A stretch of 64,000 bases of DNA. Origin: Alkaliphilus metalliredigens QYMF (GTDB taxonomy: Bacteria > Bacillota > Clostridia > Peptostreptococcales > Natronincolaceae). The DNA is taken from assembly GCF_000016985.1 (NCBI RefSeq), contig NC_009633.1, positions 4,197,539 to 4,261,538 on the forward strand. The letters run 5' to 3'. Positions within the stretch are counted from its first letter, which is position 1. Each line of letters begins with the position of its first letter. This document shows, piece after piece, positions 34,851 through 44,035 of this stretch. Both the position numbers and the translations under genes were made by a program. The notes beneath the pieces were generated by a model. That model was given only the letters and a program-made list of their open reading frames with translations, was not told the origin of the DNA and did no database searches.

Positions 34851-37214
34851 TTAATTTTCTGTCTCTTCTTCTACCGAATCTAATTTTTTCATCATTCTTT
34901 TATCAATTTCCTCTATGGAAAAATCCGTCAACAATTGTATGCCTTCATCTACATGGCAAATGGAGTAAATATGAAATTGTTCTTCCTTTACTGCTTGGAT
35001 GACTTCTTCCTTCAACATAAGATTTGTTACATTTTGTTGTGGCATAATCACCCCTTGATCTCCTGTTAACCCCTTGAGCTTACAGATATCAAAAAATCCT
35101 TCGATTTTTTCATTAATGCCACCAATGGGTTGAATCTCACCTTTTTGATTGATGGATCCAGTGACAGCAAGGTTTTGTTTGATAGGAACCTCTGCAATAC
35201 TAGAAAGAATCGCATAAAGCTCCGTACTTGAGGCGCTATCTCCATCAATCATGGAGTAGTTTTGTTCAAAGCTAATACTCACCGAAAGGGAGAGTCGCTT
35301 TCTTTGTGCATATTTGTATCCAAGATATCCACTTAATATCAGCACTCCTTTGTCGTGAATACTTCCGCTTTTCTTCACTTCTCTTTCAATATTGATAATA
35401 CCTGATTTTCCCTTATAGGTAGATACAGTGATTCGACTGGGTTTTCCAAATTGATATTCCCCTGTTCCCATTACTACAAGACCATTAATTTGTCCAATTT
35501 TTTTACCACTTACATCTAGTAATAATGAGCGTTCCTCAAACATTTCATTGAGTTTTTCCTCATATTTATTGTTGCGATAAACTTTCATTTGAATAGCCTT
35601 CTCTACATGCTCTTTTAATACAATGTCTTGATTTGATTCGGTGGCCCATAGATCTGCTTCATATAAAATTTCAACAATTTGATTAAACCTAGCACTTAGC
35701 TTTTCTTGATGGTCTGCTAATCTTGAACTGTACTCAATGATCCGTGCTACTGCAGTTTTGTGGAAGTCTTTTAATCCTTCTTTTTTACAATGAGTGGCAA
35801 TAAATTGCCCCATTCGTTTAATATGATCTTGGTTTCTAGGCATTTCAACATCAAAGTCTGCCATAATCTTAAAAAGTTTTTTAAAGTCCTCATCTAGCTG
35901 ATACAGAAGATAATAGCTGTTTAAATCACCAATTAAGATTACCTTCAACTCCAAAGGAATTGGTTCGGGTTTTAAGGTTGATGTCACCACATATCCCATT
36001 TGCTTATTTAAGTTTTCTATATTAATCTCTCCAGTTTTCAAGGCTCTCTTCAAGGTCTCCCAGCCAAATGGTTGACTTAATATTTCTTTTGCATCCAAAA
36101 TCAAAAATCCACCGTTGGCCATGTGTAATGACCCTTGTTTGATTTGTGTGAAATCTGTTTTTAAAACCCCCATTTCATTTCGATATTCTATTGTTCCTAA
36201 GAGATTAGAGAATGTAGGGTTCGTTTCATTGACAATCGGTCCGCAGGTACATTCATTATTATCAACAAATAAATTTACCTTGTAACGATTAAAAAATGCA
36301 TCATCATTTTTTGGAGCTCCCATTAAGAGTCTATTATTTGGATTCTTATGGTCATCCTTTTCATCTGTTTTAAAACGCTCAATATGCTCGACTATATTCT
36401 CCTCAATGTCATTCAAGTATGCCTTGATCTTGTCTTTATCACTGTAGCGCTTTAACAGCTTATTAATTAAATGATTTACCACCTTATATCCTATTTCTTC
36501 GTCTAATTCTTTCAGTACTTTTCTTAATTTTTCTTCCTGGGCTTTTATCTGAGTCAGGATACTCATGGTTTCTATATTTAGCTGGCTAGATTTCTTCTGA
36601 AGGGCTTCAATCTCCTCATGCGCTAGACTCTCATATTCTTCTTGACTCATTGGTCTACCTTCTTTTAAGGGTACCGTCATCAGACCTTGTTCACTGTCTT
36701 TAAAGATAAATCCATACTCTTTGGAAATTTTATTCAATTCTTCTACAATTTTTTGGTTTTCATCTTGAAATCTTCTATAAATAGCATTGCGCTTTGTTTC
36801 ATATTCAGTTCCTTCAAAAGCCAAAGGTATTTTTTGTTTTAATTGATCAATCATGTTTTCAATGTCTTTCTCAAATTGTTTTCCAGTTCCCGCTTCCATA
36901 GCCAGTGCCTTGGGACGATCTGGACTCTTAAAGTTATATACATATGCCCAATCATTGGGTGCTCTCATCTCTTTTGCAAAGGTTTTACCAATTGAATTGG
37001 CATAGCTACTTCTTCCAGTACCACTCAGTCCTGCTATATAGATGTTATAGCCTTTCTTTCTTACCTTTAATCCAAATGTAAGCGCTTCTACTGCTCTGTT
37101 TTGCCCAATAATACCTTCTAATGGCCTTAACTCTGCTGTTGTTTCAAAATCAAAAGTACTTAACAGGCAAGGACTTGTCAATTTTTCTGGTGCCAGGCGT
37201 AATCTCTCTCTCAC
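34851..37214 (-). CDS. Lon-like ATP-dependent protease (AAA+ with S16 domain)
   Basis: 787 residues from a GTG with GAGGGGG 7 nt upstream. The AAA+ part starts with LEGIIGQNRAVEALTFGL and a P-loop variant GLSGTGRSS. An inserted coiled-coil region (~170-290) follows. The C-terminal S16 proteolytic domain has serine in IDGDSASSTELYAIL and lysine in GGINEKIEGF, the Ser-Lys dyad. This is the LonB/archaeal-Lon-like type without the N-terminal LAN domain. Substrates are unknown. It is transcribed alone. Confidence 0.9.
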   Translation of the reverse strand: MRERLRLAPEKLTSPCLLSTFDFETTAELRPLEGIIGQNRAVEALTFGLKVRKKGYNIYIAGLSGTGRSSYANSIGKTFAKEMRAPNDWAYVYNFKSPDRPKALAMEAGTGKQFEKDIENMIDQLKQKIPLAFEGTEYETKRNAIYRRFQDENQKIVEELNKISKEYGFIFKDSEQGLMTVPLKEGRPMSQEEYESLAHEEIEALQKKSSQLNIETMSILTQIKAQEEKLRKVLKELDEEIGYKVVNHLINKLLKRYSDKDKIKAYLNDIEENIVEHIERFKTDEKDDHKNPNNRLLMGAPKNDDAFFNRYKVNLFVDNNECTCGPIVNETNPTFSNLLGTIEYRNEMGVLKTDFTQIKQGSLHMANGGFLILDAKEILSQPFGWETLKRALKTGEINIENLNKQMGYVVTSTLKPEPIPLELKVILIGDLNSYYLLYQLDEDFKKLFKIMADFDVEMPRNQDHIKRMGQFIATHCKKEGLKDFHKTAVARIIEYSSRLADHQEKLSARFNQIVEILYEADLWATESNQDIVLKEHVEKAIQMKVYRNNKYEEKLNEMFEERSLLLDVSGKKIGQINGLVVMGTGEYQFGKPSRITVSTYKGKSGIINIEREVKKSGSIHDKGVLILSGYLGYKYAQRKRLSLSVSISFEQNYSMIDGDSASSTELYAILSSIAEVPIKQNLAVTGSINQKGEIQPIGGINEKIEGFFDICKLKGLTGDQGVIMPQQNVTNLMLKEEVIQAVKEEQFHIYSICHVDEGIQLLTDFSIEEIDKRMMKKLDSVEEETEN

Positions 37215-37391
37215 ATTAATTCCCCCTCGTATGTTTCATAAAGTTGACTGCAATTCAGCGGTAATGAAAATCCCCTCAGGATGATCAAACCAAACGACTG
37301 CCACAAAATCTAAAATCAAAGTGACAACTTATGGTTGTCTACTTATGGATTAAGTCTCATTATATATATACCACTTAAAATGATTTCAAAT

Positions 37392-37421
37392 AAAAAATGC
37401 CGGAATATTTCGGCATTTTTT
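37392..37421 (-). terminator. Terminator after the LysM protein gene
   Basis: An 11-bp stem (AAAAAATGCCG and complement) with an 8-nt loop, 28 bp after the stop codon at 37449, with T-runs. Confidence 0.9.
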
Positions 37422-37448
37422 ATCTCTTTAATCAAGTTCTACTTATTA

Positions 37449-38474
37449 TTAGGATTTCCCTGCTGTAATTATCACATTTCGTTGGTGATTTAAATCAGGC
37501 TTTCCATCCTTATGACGTGTACTATTATGGAAGTATACATCCATGTGTCCATTAAAGCTGTTATTCTTAATGTATTGTATGTCATGGGGCATCGAGCTGG
37601 CAGAGGCAGCAATCCGTCTGCCATTAATCTCTACAATCATGGGTCGTGTACTCCAACTATAGCTTCCACCCCATACCTGTTTCATAATTGCTGCATCAGC
37701 TGCTGTTACTGGTTCGCTATCGGCATGATTTGCTCCTATTGTGCGTTTCATCATCCATGATTTTCCTGTGTAATAATCAGTCATTTTAAAAGTTGCGCCT
37801 ATGGGAACCACATATTGCGCCTCAGTCCACCAATCTAGTAACTCCCCATATTGTGAACCTGGGGTAGACTTGACGGGAATATGATAAACAGGTATTGTGA
37901 TCTTTTGACCAATTCTCAATGTACTATTTTCAGTCATGCCATTAACCTTCAATAGCTCAGCAAAGGGAATGCCGTATTTAATGGAAAGGCTCCAGGTGTT
38001 ATCTCCGGAAGCAACGGTATGAGTCCTTGTGGTTCTTTTAACCTGTGTTCCTCTTGTTGGTGGAACAGGCATTGTTGCAGTTTGCCCCTTTGGAATCGTT
38101 ATCCTTTGTCCAGGGTAAATTTCATCTCCTGCCCTCAGACCATTTACCTGCAGAAGCTCATTTAAGTTTACACCAAATTGATTACTAATGGTCCAGGGGG
38201 TATCTCCTTTTTGTACTGTATGGGCTTGTGAAGGTGCCTTTTCTGGAACACTAACCCTGGCCCCTACCATGAGCATTGATTGTGCACGATATCCAAGATT
38301 AGCTTGATACACCTCCTCTAATGTCACATTGTATCTTTGTGAAATTTTCCAAAGGGTATCCCCTGAAACCACTGTATGTACCATAGAAGCCGCTGACACC
38401 GAGAGAATCGATGTCGTTAACACTGTTGAAGCAATCACTGTTCCCACAACAATTTTTTTAATTTTTGAAGCCAT
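37449..38474 (-). CDS. Secreted protein with three LysM domains and an uncharacterised C-terminal domain
   Basis: 341 residues from ATG at 38474 (AAGGAGG is 8 nt upstream; the GTG two codons earlier is too close). A signal peptide is followed by LysM repeats at about 33-77, 85-129 and 151-195 (HTVVSGDTLWKISQRYNV and relatives), which bind peptidoglycan. The C-terminal ~130 residues are a separate domain with MKRTIGANHADSEP, RPMIVEINGRRIAAS and NGHMDVYFHNSTRH. The conserved His, Asp and Asn residues suggest an enzyme or metal site, but I do not recognise the family firmly. It is a single-gene unit. Confidence 0.85.
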   Translation of the reverse strand: MASKIKKIVVGTVIASTVLTTSILSVSAASMVHTVVSGDTLWKISQRYNVTLEEVYQANLGYRAQSMLMVGARVSVPEKAPSQAHTVQKGDTPWTISNQFGVNLNELLQVNGLRAGDEIYPGQRITIPKGQTATMPVPPTRGTQVKRTTRTHTVASGDNTWSLSIKYGIPFAELLKVNGMTENSTLRIGQKITIPVYHIPVKSTPGSQYGELLDWWTEAQYVVPIGATFKMTDYYTGKSWMMKRTIGANHADSEPVTAADAAIMKQVWGGSYSWSTRPMIVEINGRRIAASASSMPHDIQYIKNNSFNGHMDVYFHNSTRHKDGKPDLNHQRNVIITAGKS

Positions 38475-38647
38475 TTGCACTTCCTCCTTGTCTCAGTTCG
38501 GATTTCATTGCGTCTCTTCTTATACCAGTTTTCTGGTAATTCTTCGCTCTTTGTTTTTATTCGTCAAAATTCGACAATTACCTTGATGTAAATTATGGTA
38601 GGAAGTGCACTTAAAATTCGTCTGATGCTACCGCTTCGACTCATGGC

Positions 38648-38690
38648 GCACTTGAAATGTCAAACAGGTACTGTTTGACATTTCAAGTGC
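38648..38690. repeat. Perfect 20-bp inverted repeat with GTA loop
   Basis: Arms 38648-38667 (GCACTTGAAATGTCAAACAG) and 38671-38690 are exact complements. It lies in the 261-bp gap between the glycosidase gene stop and the LysM gene start, just beyond the terminator of the glycosidase gene. It has no U-run of its own. Its shape resembles the perfect hairpin at 19349-19399, although the sequences differ. Confidence 0.75.
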
Positions 38691-38701
38691 TTAAATACAA
38701 A

Positions 38702-38729
38702 AGAGGCTGAGTAATTATACTCAGCCTCT
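38702..38729 (-). terminator. Terminator after the phosphodiester glycosidase gene
   Basis: A 12-bp stem (AGAGGCTGAGTA and complement, loop ATTA) lies 7 bp after the stop codon at 38736, followed by CTTTTG on the minus strand. Confidence 0.8.
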
Positions 38730-38735
38730 GGCTTA

Positions 38736-41564
38736 CTAAAATAATGGTTTGATTTGATAAGTGACTTCATCTCCATTAATATTAAATTCTAAATACTTGA
38801 AGAGTTCCTGTGAATCTTTGTCAGATGTACTTTGATAGTTACCAAGAGCAATATATCGAATTCCATCTACTAACCTGACACCCATTTCATCTCCTCCATA
38901 AAGTACAAAAACATTTTTATCTTTTTCTACTTGTTTATTCAAAAGCTCAATCAACAGATCAAACTCTTTATCATCTGTAAACCCATGATTTCCAAGAAGA
39001 GGTCTAGGTAATACAATAAATATATTTTGCTTATTGGTATTTTGTAATTGGCTTTGTAACCATGGCCATTGACTGAAATCTGTTGCTCGAAGTCCATTTC
39101 CTCTGTTATCTAATTGGATGAACAAACTACTACCATTTTCAGAAATTCCATAGCCTGGTTTCGCAATCACATTTGGCTTCGTAATTTGTCCGCTAATTCT
39201 TGAGTTAATACTTCCTGTAAAGATGGCAGTATCATAGCTTGTATTAATCAAGTGGTTCACTCGCGTTTCCACAATTTGGTCTAATAGGGTATGTCCCCCT
39301 TGGTTGATACCGCTATGGACAAAAAACTGTGTTCCTGGATTTGTATAAGGTCGATTCATTAGATCTTGAAAATCATTGTTTCCAAAACTTTCAACCCCAG
39401 GTGCTTTCACGCTATACAATGCTTCAATACCATCGAATAACAGTGAGCCCGTTCTCTTTTGTGTCGCATCGGTTTCCACCACATAAATCCTCTCTAAAGC
39501 AATAGGATAGGTAGCATCGCTTGGAAGAACCGCTTCAGTATATTTCCATCCTGTCCAGTCAATTCGTTGGGCAAAATCAATTGTATGGTCTTTGCCACTT
39601 GCATCTTTAATACGTCCTCTAATCTGAGGCGTTGCTTGCTCAGAAGCATACACCCACATCCCTAACTTACTAGGTTTGTTTGCTATTTTTAACCCACCTT
39701 GGTCAAAGGCAACATAAGCAGCTCTACTTTCGTCTGTTTGTGTAAAATCATAGGTAAGCTTTAAGGATGTGCTTCCCTTTTTTGCCTCTGGGCTTAACTC
39801 AATTGATCCTAACACCGACTGGGGATATCCAATATAGCTGGCATTTAGTTTATCAAAATTAGTTAAGGACACTTGTTCATATCCAATGGCAATCCCAATT
39901 TCAACCTTTTTATCTCTGAATGTCCCGGTTAAAATCGTTCCCCCACCTTGATTTCCCGCTACGTAGACACCATTTTCAACTTGACCTAATCCTTTTTCAT
40001 CCTGCCATTGTATCTGTTCAGGATTAATGACTGTCCGATAGCCCTTTTCGTCCAATCCATAAACCTGTAAAGGGACACGCTGTCCAAAATTCACTTGAAG
40101 TATATTAGGTGTTGCGATCAATGTTGTTAAATTGTTCATCACATCAATGACAACTTCCGCTGTTCTTCCTAGATACTCCACCTCAATTATTGCTTTTCCT
40201 ACTACTTCAGGAATAAAAGAATTCCCTTCAAATCGTCCTTGTCCACTTTTGATGTTAAATTTCACCTGCTGGTGATCGATTTGTATTGGATTATAATTTT
40301 CATCATAGGCATTAACCAAAATTTCCCTAGGTGTCTCTACAAAGGCCCGGGGGTCATTAACCTTAGCCTGAATCGCTCTCAATGTGGTTGGTTGAGCCTT
40401 AGAAAGGACCGCAATCCCATTGACAATTCTACGTTCAACACCCTCAGAAGGATTATTAATGATTTGTGGTTTGGCTTCTCCTAATTCTCTAGCTATCATG
40501 GTTGTTGACCCACCACCATCCATAATAATCGCATCATGAGCTCCTAGACCCAAAAGAATATTTCCCAATTCCCTACCGTCTACACCATGATAAAAGTTAC
40601 TACGTCCATCAATTGTTACTAAAATAACTTGTTTGCGATCCCTTGAGATTCCAATAGCACTTCTAGGGTGGGCTCCAGCAACACTTTGGGTAAGGTGAGC
40701 AGCTTGTCCATCCTTAACCAATAACGTTCCTCCCCCTAATGCCAGTTCAATCTGATTTAGATTAGGTTGAATCTCTTGGTGAAGCGTCAGTCGGTCCCCT
40801 ACCTTTAGGTTATCAAATAGATGCCCTGCCCGTCCCCAGCCTGTTTCTGTTTGAGAGGCCACAAGGACATATCCATTACTGGGAATACCTGTTGCCGGTT
40901 GTCTTCTTCTAATTTCAGCTACTTCATCATTGATGACGATTACTTCTACCATATCTAACAACTTTTCGTTATATCCCGGTGTGTGGGTGCCCCAATTTTT
41001 ATCGATTAACATCGTATATTGATATCGATCAGTATATTTATTGATAGAAGATAAATCTATCCTTTTTCCACCATCGGTTGTAATATAAAGATCACGATCC
41101 CAGTAACTAGCAAATGCTTGTTTATTTGTATCCACAAAGAATGTTGCATAGTTTTGGTCCGATCTATCGATGGGACTGCTGATCATCTCTCCACCTTTAA
41201 TCATTGCTCCTAATGGTGAGTCTGGAGTTAACATATAAAAGAAGTCTCCATTCATGGCACCCACAACATTTTCTCTTGCATTTACCATGGTTGACAATGT
41301 TTCTTTCGTCGCAACGCCTTTGCTACTTTTCAATAAATCTAATTCTAATGAATCCGCAGTTAAATCTATGTACAAAGCGTTGATATTTAGCCAACCATTT
41401 GCATTAAATCGTACAATATTTCGATGCGTTACACCATTTGAAATCTGTTGTTGTTGATCCGCCACATTAATCACGCCACTGGCAAATCCCACACTGGTAC
41501 CCATAGATAGTAGCAATGTAGTTGATAATCCCACTGTCAATAATAATCTCTTAAGTCTATTCAT
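38736..41564 (-). CDS. Large secreted protein with phosphodiester glycosidase (NAGPA-like) domain
   Basis: 942 residues with a clear signal peptide (RLLLTVGLSTTLLLSMGTSVGFASG). Residues ~85-395 hold the phosphodiester glycosidase domain, with NGDFFYM, HPRSAIGISRD and the terminal IIMDGGGSTTM. The family removes N-acetylglucosamine-1-phosphate-type caps or acts on surface polymers. Residues ~395-560 look like Ig-like repeats, ~570-720 resembles a carbohydrate-binding beta-sandwich, and the C-terminal ~190 residues resemble a metallophosphoesterase-like or calcineurin-like fold (FVHSGINQGGHTLLDQ, NIFIVLPRPLLGNHGF). The last assignment is tentative. It probably trims teichoic-acid-like polymer; the TagA and CsaB genes lie downstream in this envelope cluster. 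Confidence 0.85.
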   Translation of the reverse strand: MNRLKRLLLTVGLSTTLLLSMGTSVGFASGVINVADQQQQISNGVTHRNIVRFNANGWLNINALYIDLTADSLELDLLKSSKGVATKETLSTMVNARENVVGAMNGDFFYMLTPDSPLGAMIKGGEMISSPIDRSDQNYATFFVDTNKQAFASYWDRDLYITTDGGKRIDLSSINKYTDRYQYTMLIDKNWGTHTPGYNEKLLDMVEVIVINDEVAEIRRRQPATGIPSNGYVLVASQTETGWGRAGHLFDNLKVGDRLTLHQEIQPNLNQIELALGGGTLLVKDGQAAHLTQSVAGAHPRSAIGISRDRKQVILVTIDGRSNFYHGVDGRELGNILLGLGAHDAIIMDGGGSTTMIARELGEAKPQIINNPSEGVERRIVNGIAVLSKAQPTTLRAIQAKVNDPRAFVETPREILVNAYDENYNPIQIDHQQVKFNIKSGQGRFEGNSFIPEVVGKAIIEVEYLGRTAEVVIDVMNNLTTLIATPNILQVNFGQRVPLQVYGLDEKGYRTVINPEQIQWQDEKGLGQVENGVYVAGNQGGGTILTGTFRDKKVEIGIAIGYEQVSLTNFDKLNASYIGYPQSVLGSIELSPEAKKGSTSLKLTYDFTQTDESRAAYVAFDQGGLKIANKPSKLGMWVYASEQATPQIRGRIKDASGKDHTIDFAQRIDWTGWKYTEAVLPSDATYPIALERIYVVETDATQKRTGSLLFDGIEALYSVKAPGVESFGNNDFQDLMNRPYTNPGTQFFVHSGINQGGHTLLDQIVETRVNHLINTSYDTAIFTGSINSRISGQITKPNVIAKPGYGISENGSSLFIQLDNRGNGLRATDFSQWPWLQSQLQNTNKQNIFIVLPRPLLGNHGFTDDKEFDLLIELLNKQVEKDKNVFVLYGGDEMGVRLVDGIRYIALGNYQSTSDKDSQELFKYLEFNINGDEVTYQIKPLF

Positions 41565-41722
41565 CTAATTCCCTCCTGTAAGTCTACTTCTATTTGTGAT
41601 AAACGTTTTTGTGTTTTAACAAACAGACTAATCAATAGACATTTCTCTCCTACTCACATTATATAGTATCCCTAGCATAATACAATTACATAAATATTAC
41701 ATTTTACTGTTACAAGAACAAA

Positions 41723-41744
41723 AGTAGGCGCTTTCGCACCTACT
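41723..41744 (-). terminator. Terminator overlapping the PrcB-like gene end
   Basis: A 9-bp stem with one G-T pair (AGTAGGTGC / GCGCCTACT, tetraloop GAAA on the minus strand) is followed by TTTTG. It overlaps the stop codon of the gene ending at 41740. Confidence 0.8.
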
Positions 41745-42219
41745 CTTGATATGTAACCTTCAAATCGATTTTTTTAGGTAGTTCTTCTAACTCAACTCTT
41801 GCCACTACATAGGGATAACTTATGACTTGTGCCACTAAATCATCTGCTTTAGGGTCTTTAAATGCGGCGTGTACCATCAGTTTTTCTTCATCATGATCCT
41901 TAATGATCATTATTTGTTCGATGTCTACACTATATCCTGCCGTCAATTTTTCCCCTCGTGTTACAATCACATAGATATCATCTTGTACCTTTGCTGCTAA
42001 AGCCCGCTCTAGCATTTTATACCTTGGTAGGATTTCTTGTATTTCTTCTGGAACTTGCTCTTTTTCAAGGATTACATAACTCACCTCTTGATCACCGCCT
42101 GAAATAAATTTTGGTATCACCTTTACTGCAGCGACCACAAGTACAATAATAACCATAACAGTTAAAAACAATTTCCAGTTTATTTTAGGTAGTTTAGGTA
42201 ATCTTCTTTTCAACTTCAT
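41740..42219 (-). CDS. Membrane-anchored PrcB-like protein
   Basis: 159 residues. A basic N-terminus is followed by one membrane segment (~16-38, LFLTVMVIIVLVVAAVKVI). The extracellular part contains YVIVTRGEKLTAGYSVDIEQI and a DPKADDLVAQVISYPYVVARV ending, which match the PrcB C-terminal-like domain first seen in a treponemal protease complex. It probably binds or supports another envelope protein. It lies between the YitT and glycosidase genes on the same strand but with its own terminator. Confidence 0.7.
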   Translation of the reverse strand: MKLKRRLPKLPKINWKLFLTVMVIIVLVVAAVKVIPKFISGGDQEVSYVILEKEQVPEEIQEILPRYKMLERALAAKVQDDIYVIVTRGEKLTAGYSVDIEQIMIIKDHDEEKLMVHAAFKDPKADDLVAQVISYPYVVARVELEELPKKIDLKVTYQE

Positions 42220-42399
42220 CGAATTCCCTCCCCTCTCATTTCACATGCTTTTCACTTTCTTAATTATGTCTATTCACCCCAATACTGAAATATTCAATTG
42301 TACAAGCAAATAAAATTCGTCCACTTCTATGAAATTGACTCCTATCCCAAATAAAACATTTCGATTTTCATCTCCACTGTTTCCATTACGTAAATAGCA

Positions 42400-42425
42400 A
42401 AGGGGCATCTATTTAGATGCCCCTT
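42400..42425 (-). terminator. Terminator after yitT
   Basis: An 11-bp perfect stem (AAGGGGCATCT and complement, loop ATTT) lies 7 bp beyond the yitT stop. It closes the DUF5693-csaB-tagA-yitT operon. Confidence 0.88.
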
Positions 42426-42432
42426 CTAGGTT

Positions 42433-43299
42433 TTACTTGTTTATCTCTTTAAATCCTTCACCCAGTACTTCATGAATGGTTGTCATCATGATAAATGCTT
42501 TGTCATCAATCTCATGAACAATCTTTTTCACCTTAGTCACTTGGGCCCTGTTGACCACACACATAAGCACTTCCCTCTTGTTCCCTGTGTAGAGCCCTCT
42601 TCCCTCCAATGCAGTCACACCTCTACCGATTTCTTGCATAATTTTCCGCCCAATTTCATCGGGCTTATTGGATATAATATAAAAAGCTTTTGAATAGCTT
42701 AATCCTTCCACAATAAAATCTGCAACCTTCACAACAGTATACAGTGCAATCACAGAATAGAGGGCTGTCTCAAGCCTCTTTTCTACAATACCTGCTGCAG
42801 CTACAATAATTAAATCTAGAATCATCATTAGCTTTGCAATACTTAGAGAGGGAATAAACTTATTAATCATGGCACCTGCTAAATCAGTTCCTCCTGTGGT
42901 CCCGCCAGTTCGAAAGACCAACCCAATACCAGCCCCCATAATGACCCCTCCGTAAATAGCCGAAAGTAGTAGGTCATCTGTAAACAGTGTACTTTGATTA
43001 AATATAATAATAAAAAATCTGATGAATGCAGAAAGCATAATTGTGGCATAGGCAGTTTTTGCTCCAAAGGCCTTTCCTAATAACATAATCCCGGCAATGA
43101 ATAGTGGAATGTTAATCACTAAGTTTGTCACATCTATGGGTATCCCTGTTATTTTCTGAATAATGATAGCCAAACCAGTTACCCCACCAGGAGCAATGGT
43201 ATTAGGTTCTAAGAAAAAAACCAAGCCTAGCGCCATTAATGCGACTCCTATTGTAATTCCTAAATAGTCCATTATATACTTTTCTTTTTTTGTCCCCAT
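42433..43299 (-). CDS. YitT-family membrane protein (DUF161 plus DUF2179)
   Basis: 288 residues from ATG at 43299; a GTG three codons earlier abuts the tagA stop. Five to six membrane segments (~13-185) carry the family marks LEPNTIAPGGVTGLA and FRTGGTTGGTD. The cytoplasmic C-terminal DUF2179 domain (~200-285) reads YIISNKPDEIGRKIMQEIGRGVT and REVLMCVVNRAQVTKVK. Members are widespread in Firmicutes and their function is poorly known; a transport role is possible. It is the last gene of the CsaB/TagA operon. Confidence 0.92.
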   Translation of the reverse strand: MGTKKEKYIMDYLGITIGVALMALGLVFFLEPNTIAPGGVTGLAIIIQKITGIPIDVTNLVINIPLFIAGIMLLGKAFGAKTAYATIMLSAFIRFFIIIFNQSTLFTDDLLLSAIYGGVIMGAGIGLVFRTGGTTGGTDLAGAMINKFIPSLSIAKLMMILDLIIVAAAGIVEKRLETALYSVIALYTVVKVADFIVEGLSYSKAFYIISNKPDEIGRKIMQEIGRGVTALEGRGLYTGNKREVLMCVVNRAQVTKVKKIVHEIDDKAFIMMTTIHEVLGEGFKEINK

Positions 43300-43308
43300 A
43301 TTAAACAC

Positions 43309-44034
43309 CTACTTATCCTTTAAAATAAAATCCAGCAAAAACTTAGGTAATATAAGCATTCGCTTGTATCTACTTGGTTCTTTTATTAAACGATAAAACC
43401 ACTCTAATCCTACTTTTTGATAAAAAACAGGGGCTCTCTTAACAATTCCAGCCCATACGTCAATGCTTCCTCCAACTCCCATTGCAACCTTTACATTTAA
43501 ATCCTGCTGGTATTTTTCAATCCATTTTTCTTGTTTGGGTGCCCCAAGTGCAACAAAAAGAATCTCCGCCTTCGATTGATTAATCTCTTCAATGAGCTCT
43601 TTATCCTCCGTTTCTTTAAAATAACCATCCCTGACACCAACAATTTTTAATTCAGGGTACTTTTTCATTAATTCTTCTCCTGCCTGTTGGGCTACTCCAG
43701 GCTTCCCACCCAATAAATAAATAGACTTCTTATACTCATTACAGTGTATCAATAAACCTTGGGCCAGCTCGATACCTGGCACCCGCTCTTTCAAACCCCT
43801 TGACTTCAATTTCGAGGCATAGATCAACCCAATTCCATCAGGGACAATCAGATCTGCCTTTTCCATTGCACCAAGTAACCCATGGTCTTCTCGAGCCATC
43901 ATTACAATTTCTGGGTTTGGTGTAAAAACCATGCTACACCCGTGGGTTTCTGTTAGTACTACAACGGTTTTTATGGCACTATCCATTGTCACTTGGTCAA
44001 TAGGTACCCCCAAAATTCTTACCCTTTTCCCCAT
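43309..44034 (-). CDS. tagA: WecB/TagA/CpsF-family glycosyltransferase
   Basis: 241 residues of the GT26 family. Motifs FTPNPEIVMMAR, LIVPDGIGLIYASKL, the catalytic-loop VPGIELAQ and VALGAPKQEKWI are intact. TagA-type enzymes add ManNAc to the lipid-linked GlcNAc at the first committed step of wall teichoic acid or a similar polymer. The C-terminal basic tail (RLIKEPSRYKRMLILPKFLLDF) is the membrane-docking appendage. It lies 1 bp after csaB. Confidence 0.93.
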   Translation of the reverse strand: MGKRVRILGVPIDQVTMDSAIKTVVVLTETHGCSMVFTPNPEIVMMAREDHGLLGAMEKADLIVPDGIGLIYASKLKSRGLKERVPGIELAQGLLIHCNEYKKSIYLLGGKPGVAQQAGEELMKKYPELKIVGVRDGYFKETEDKELIEEINQSKAEILFVALGAPKQEKWIEKYQQDLNVKVAMGVGGSIDVWAGIVKRAPVFYQKVGLEWFYRLIKEPSRYKRMLILPKFLLDFILKDK

Positions 44035-44035
44035 A

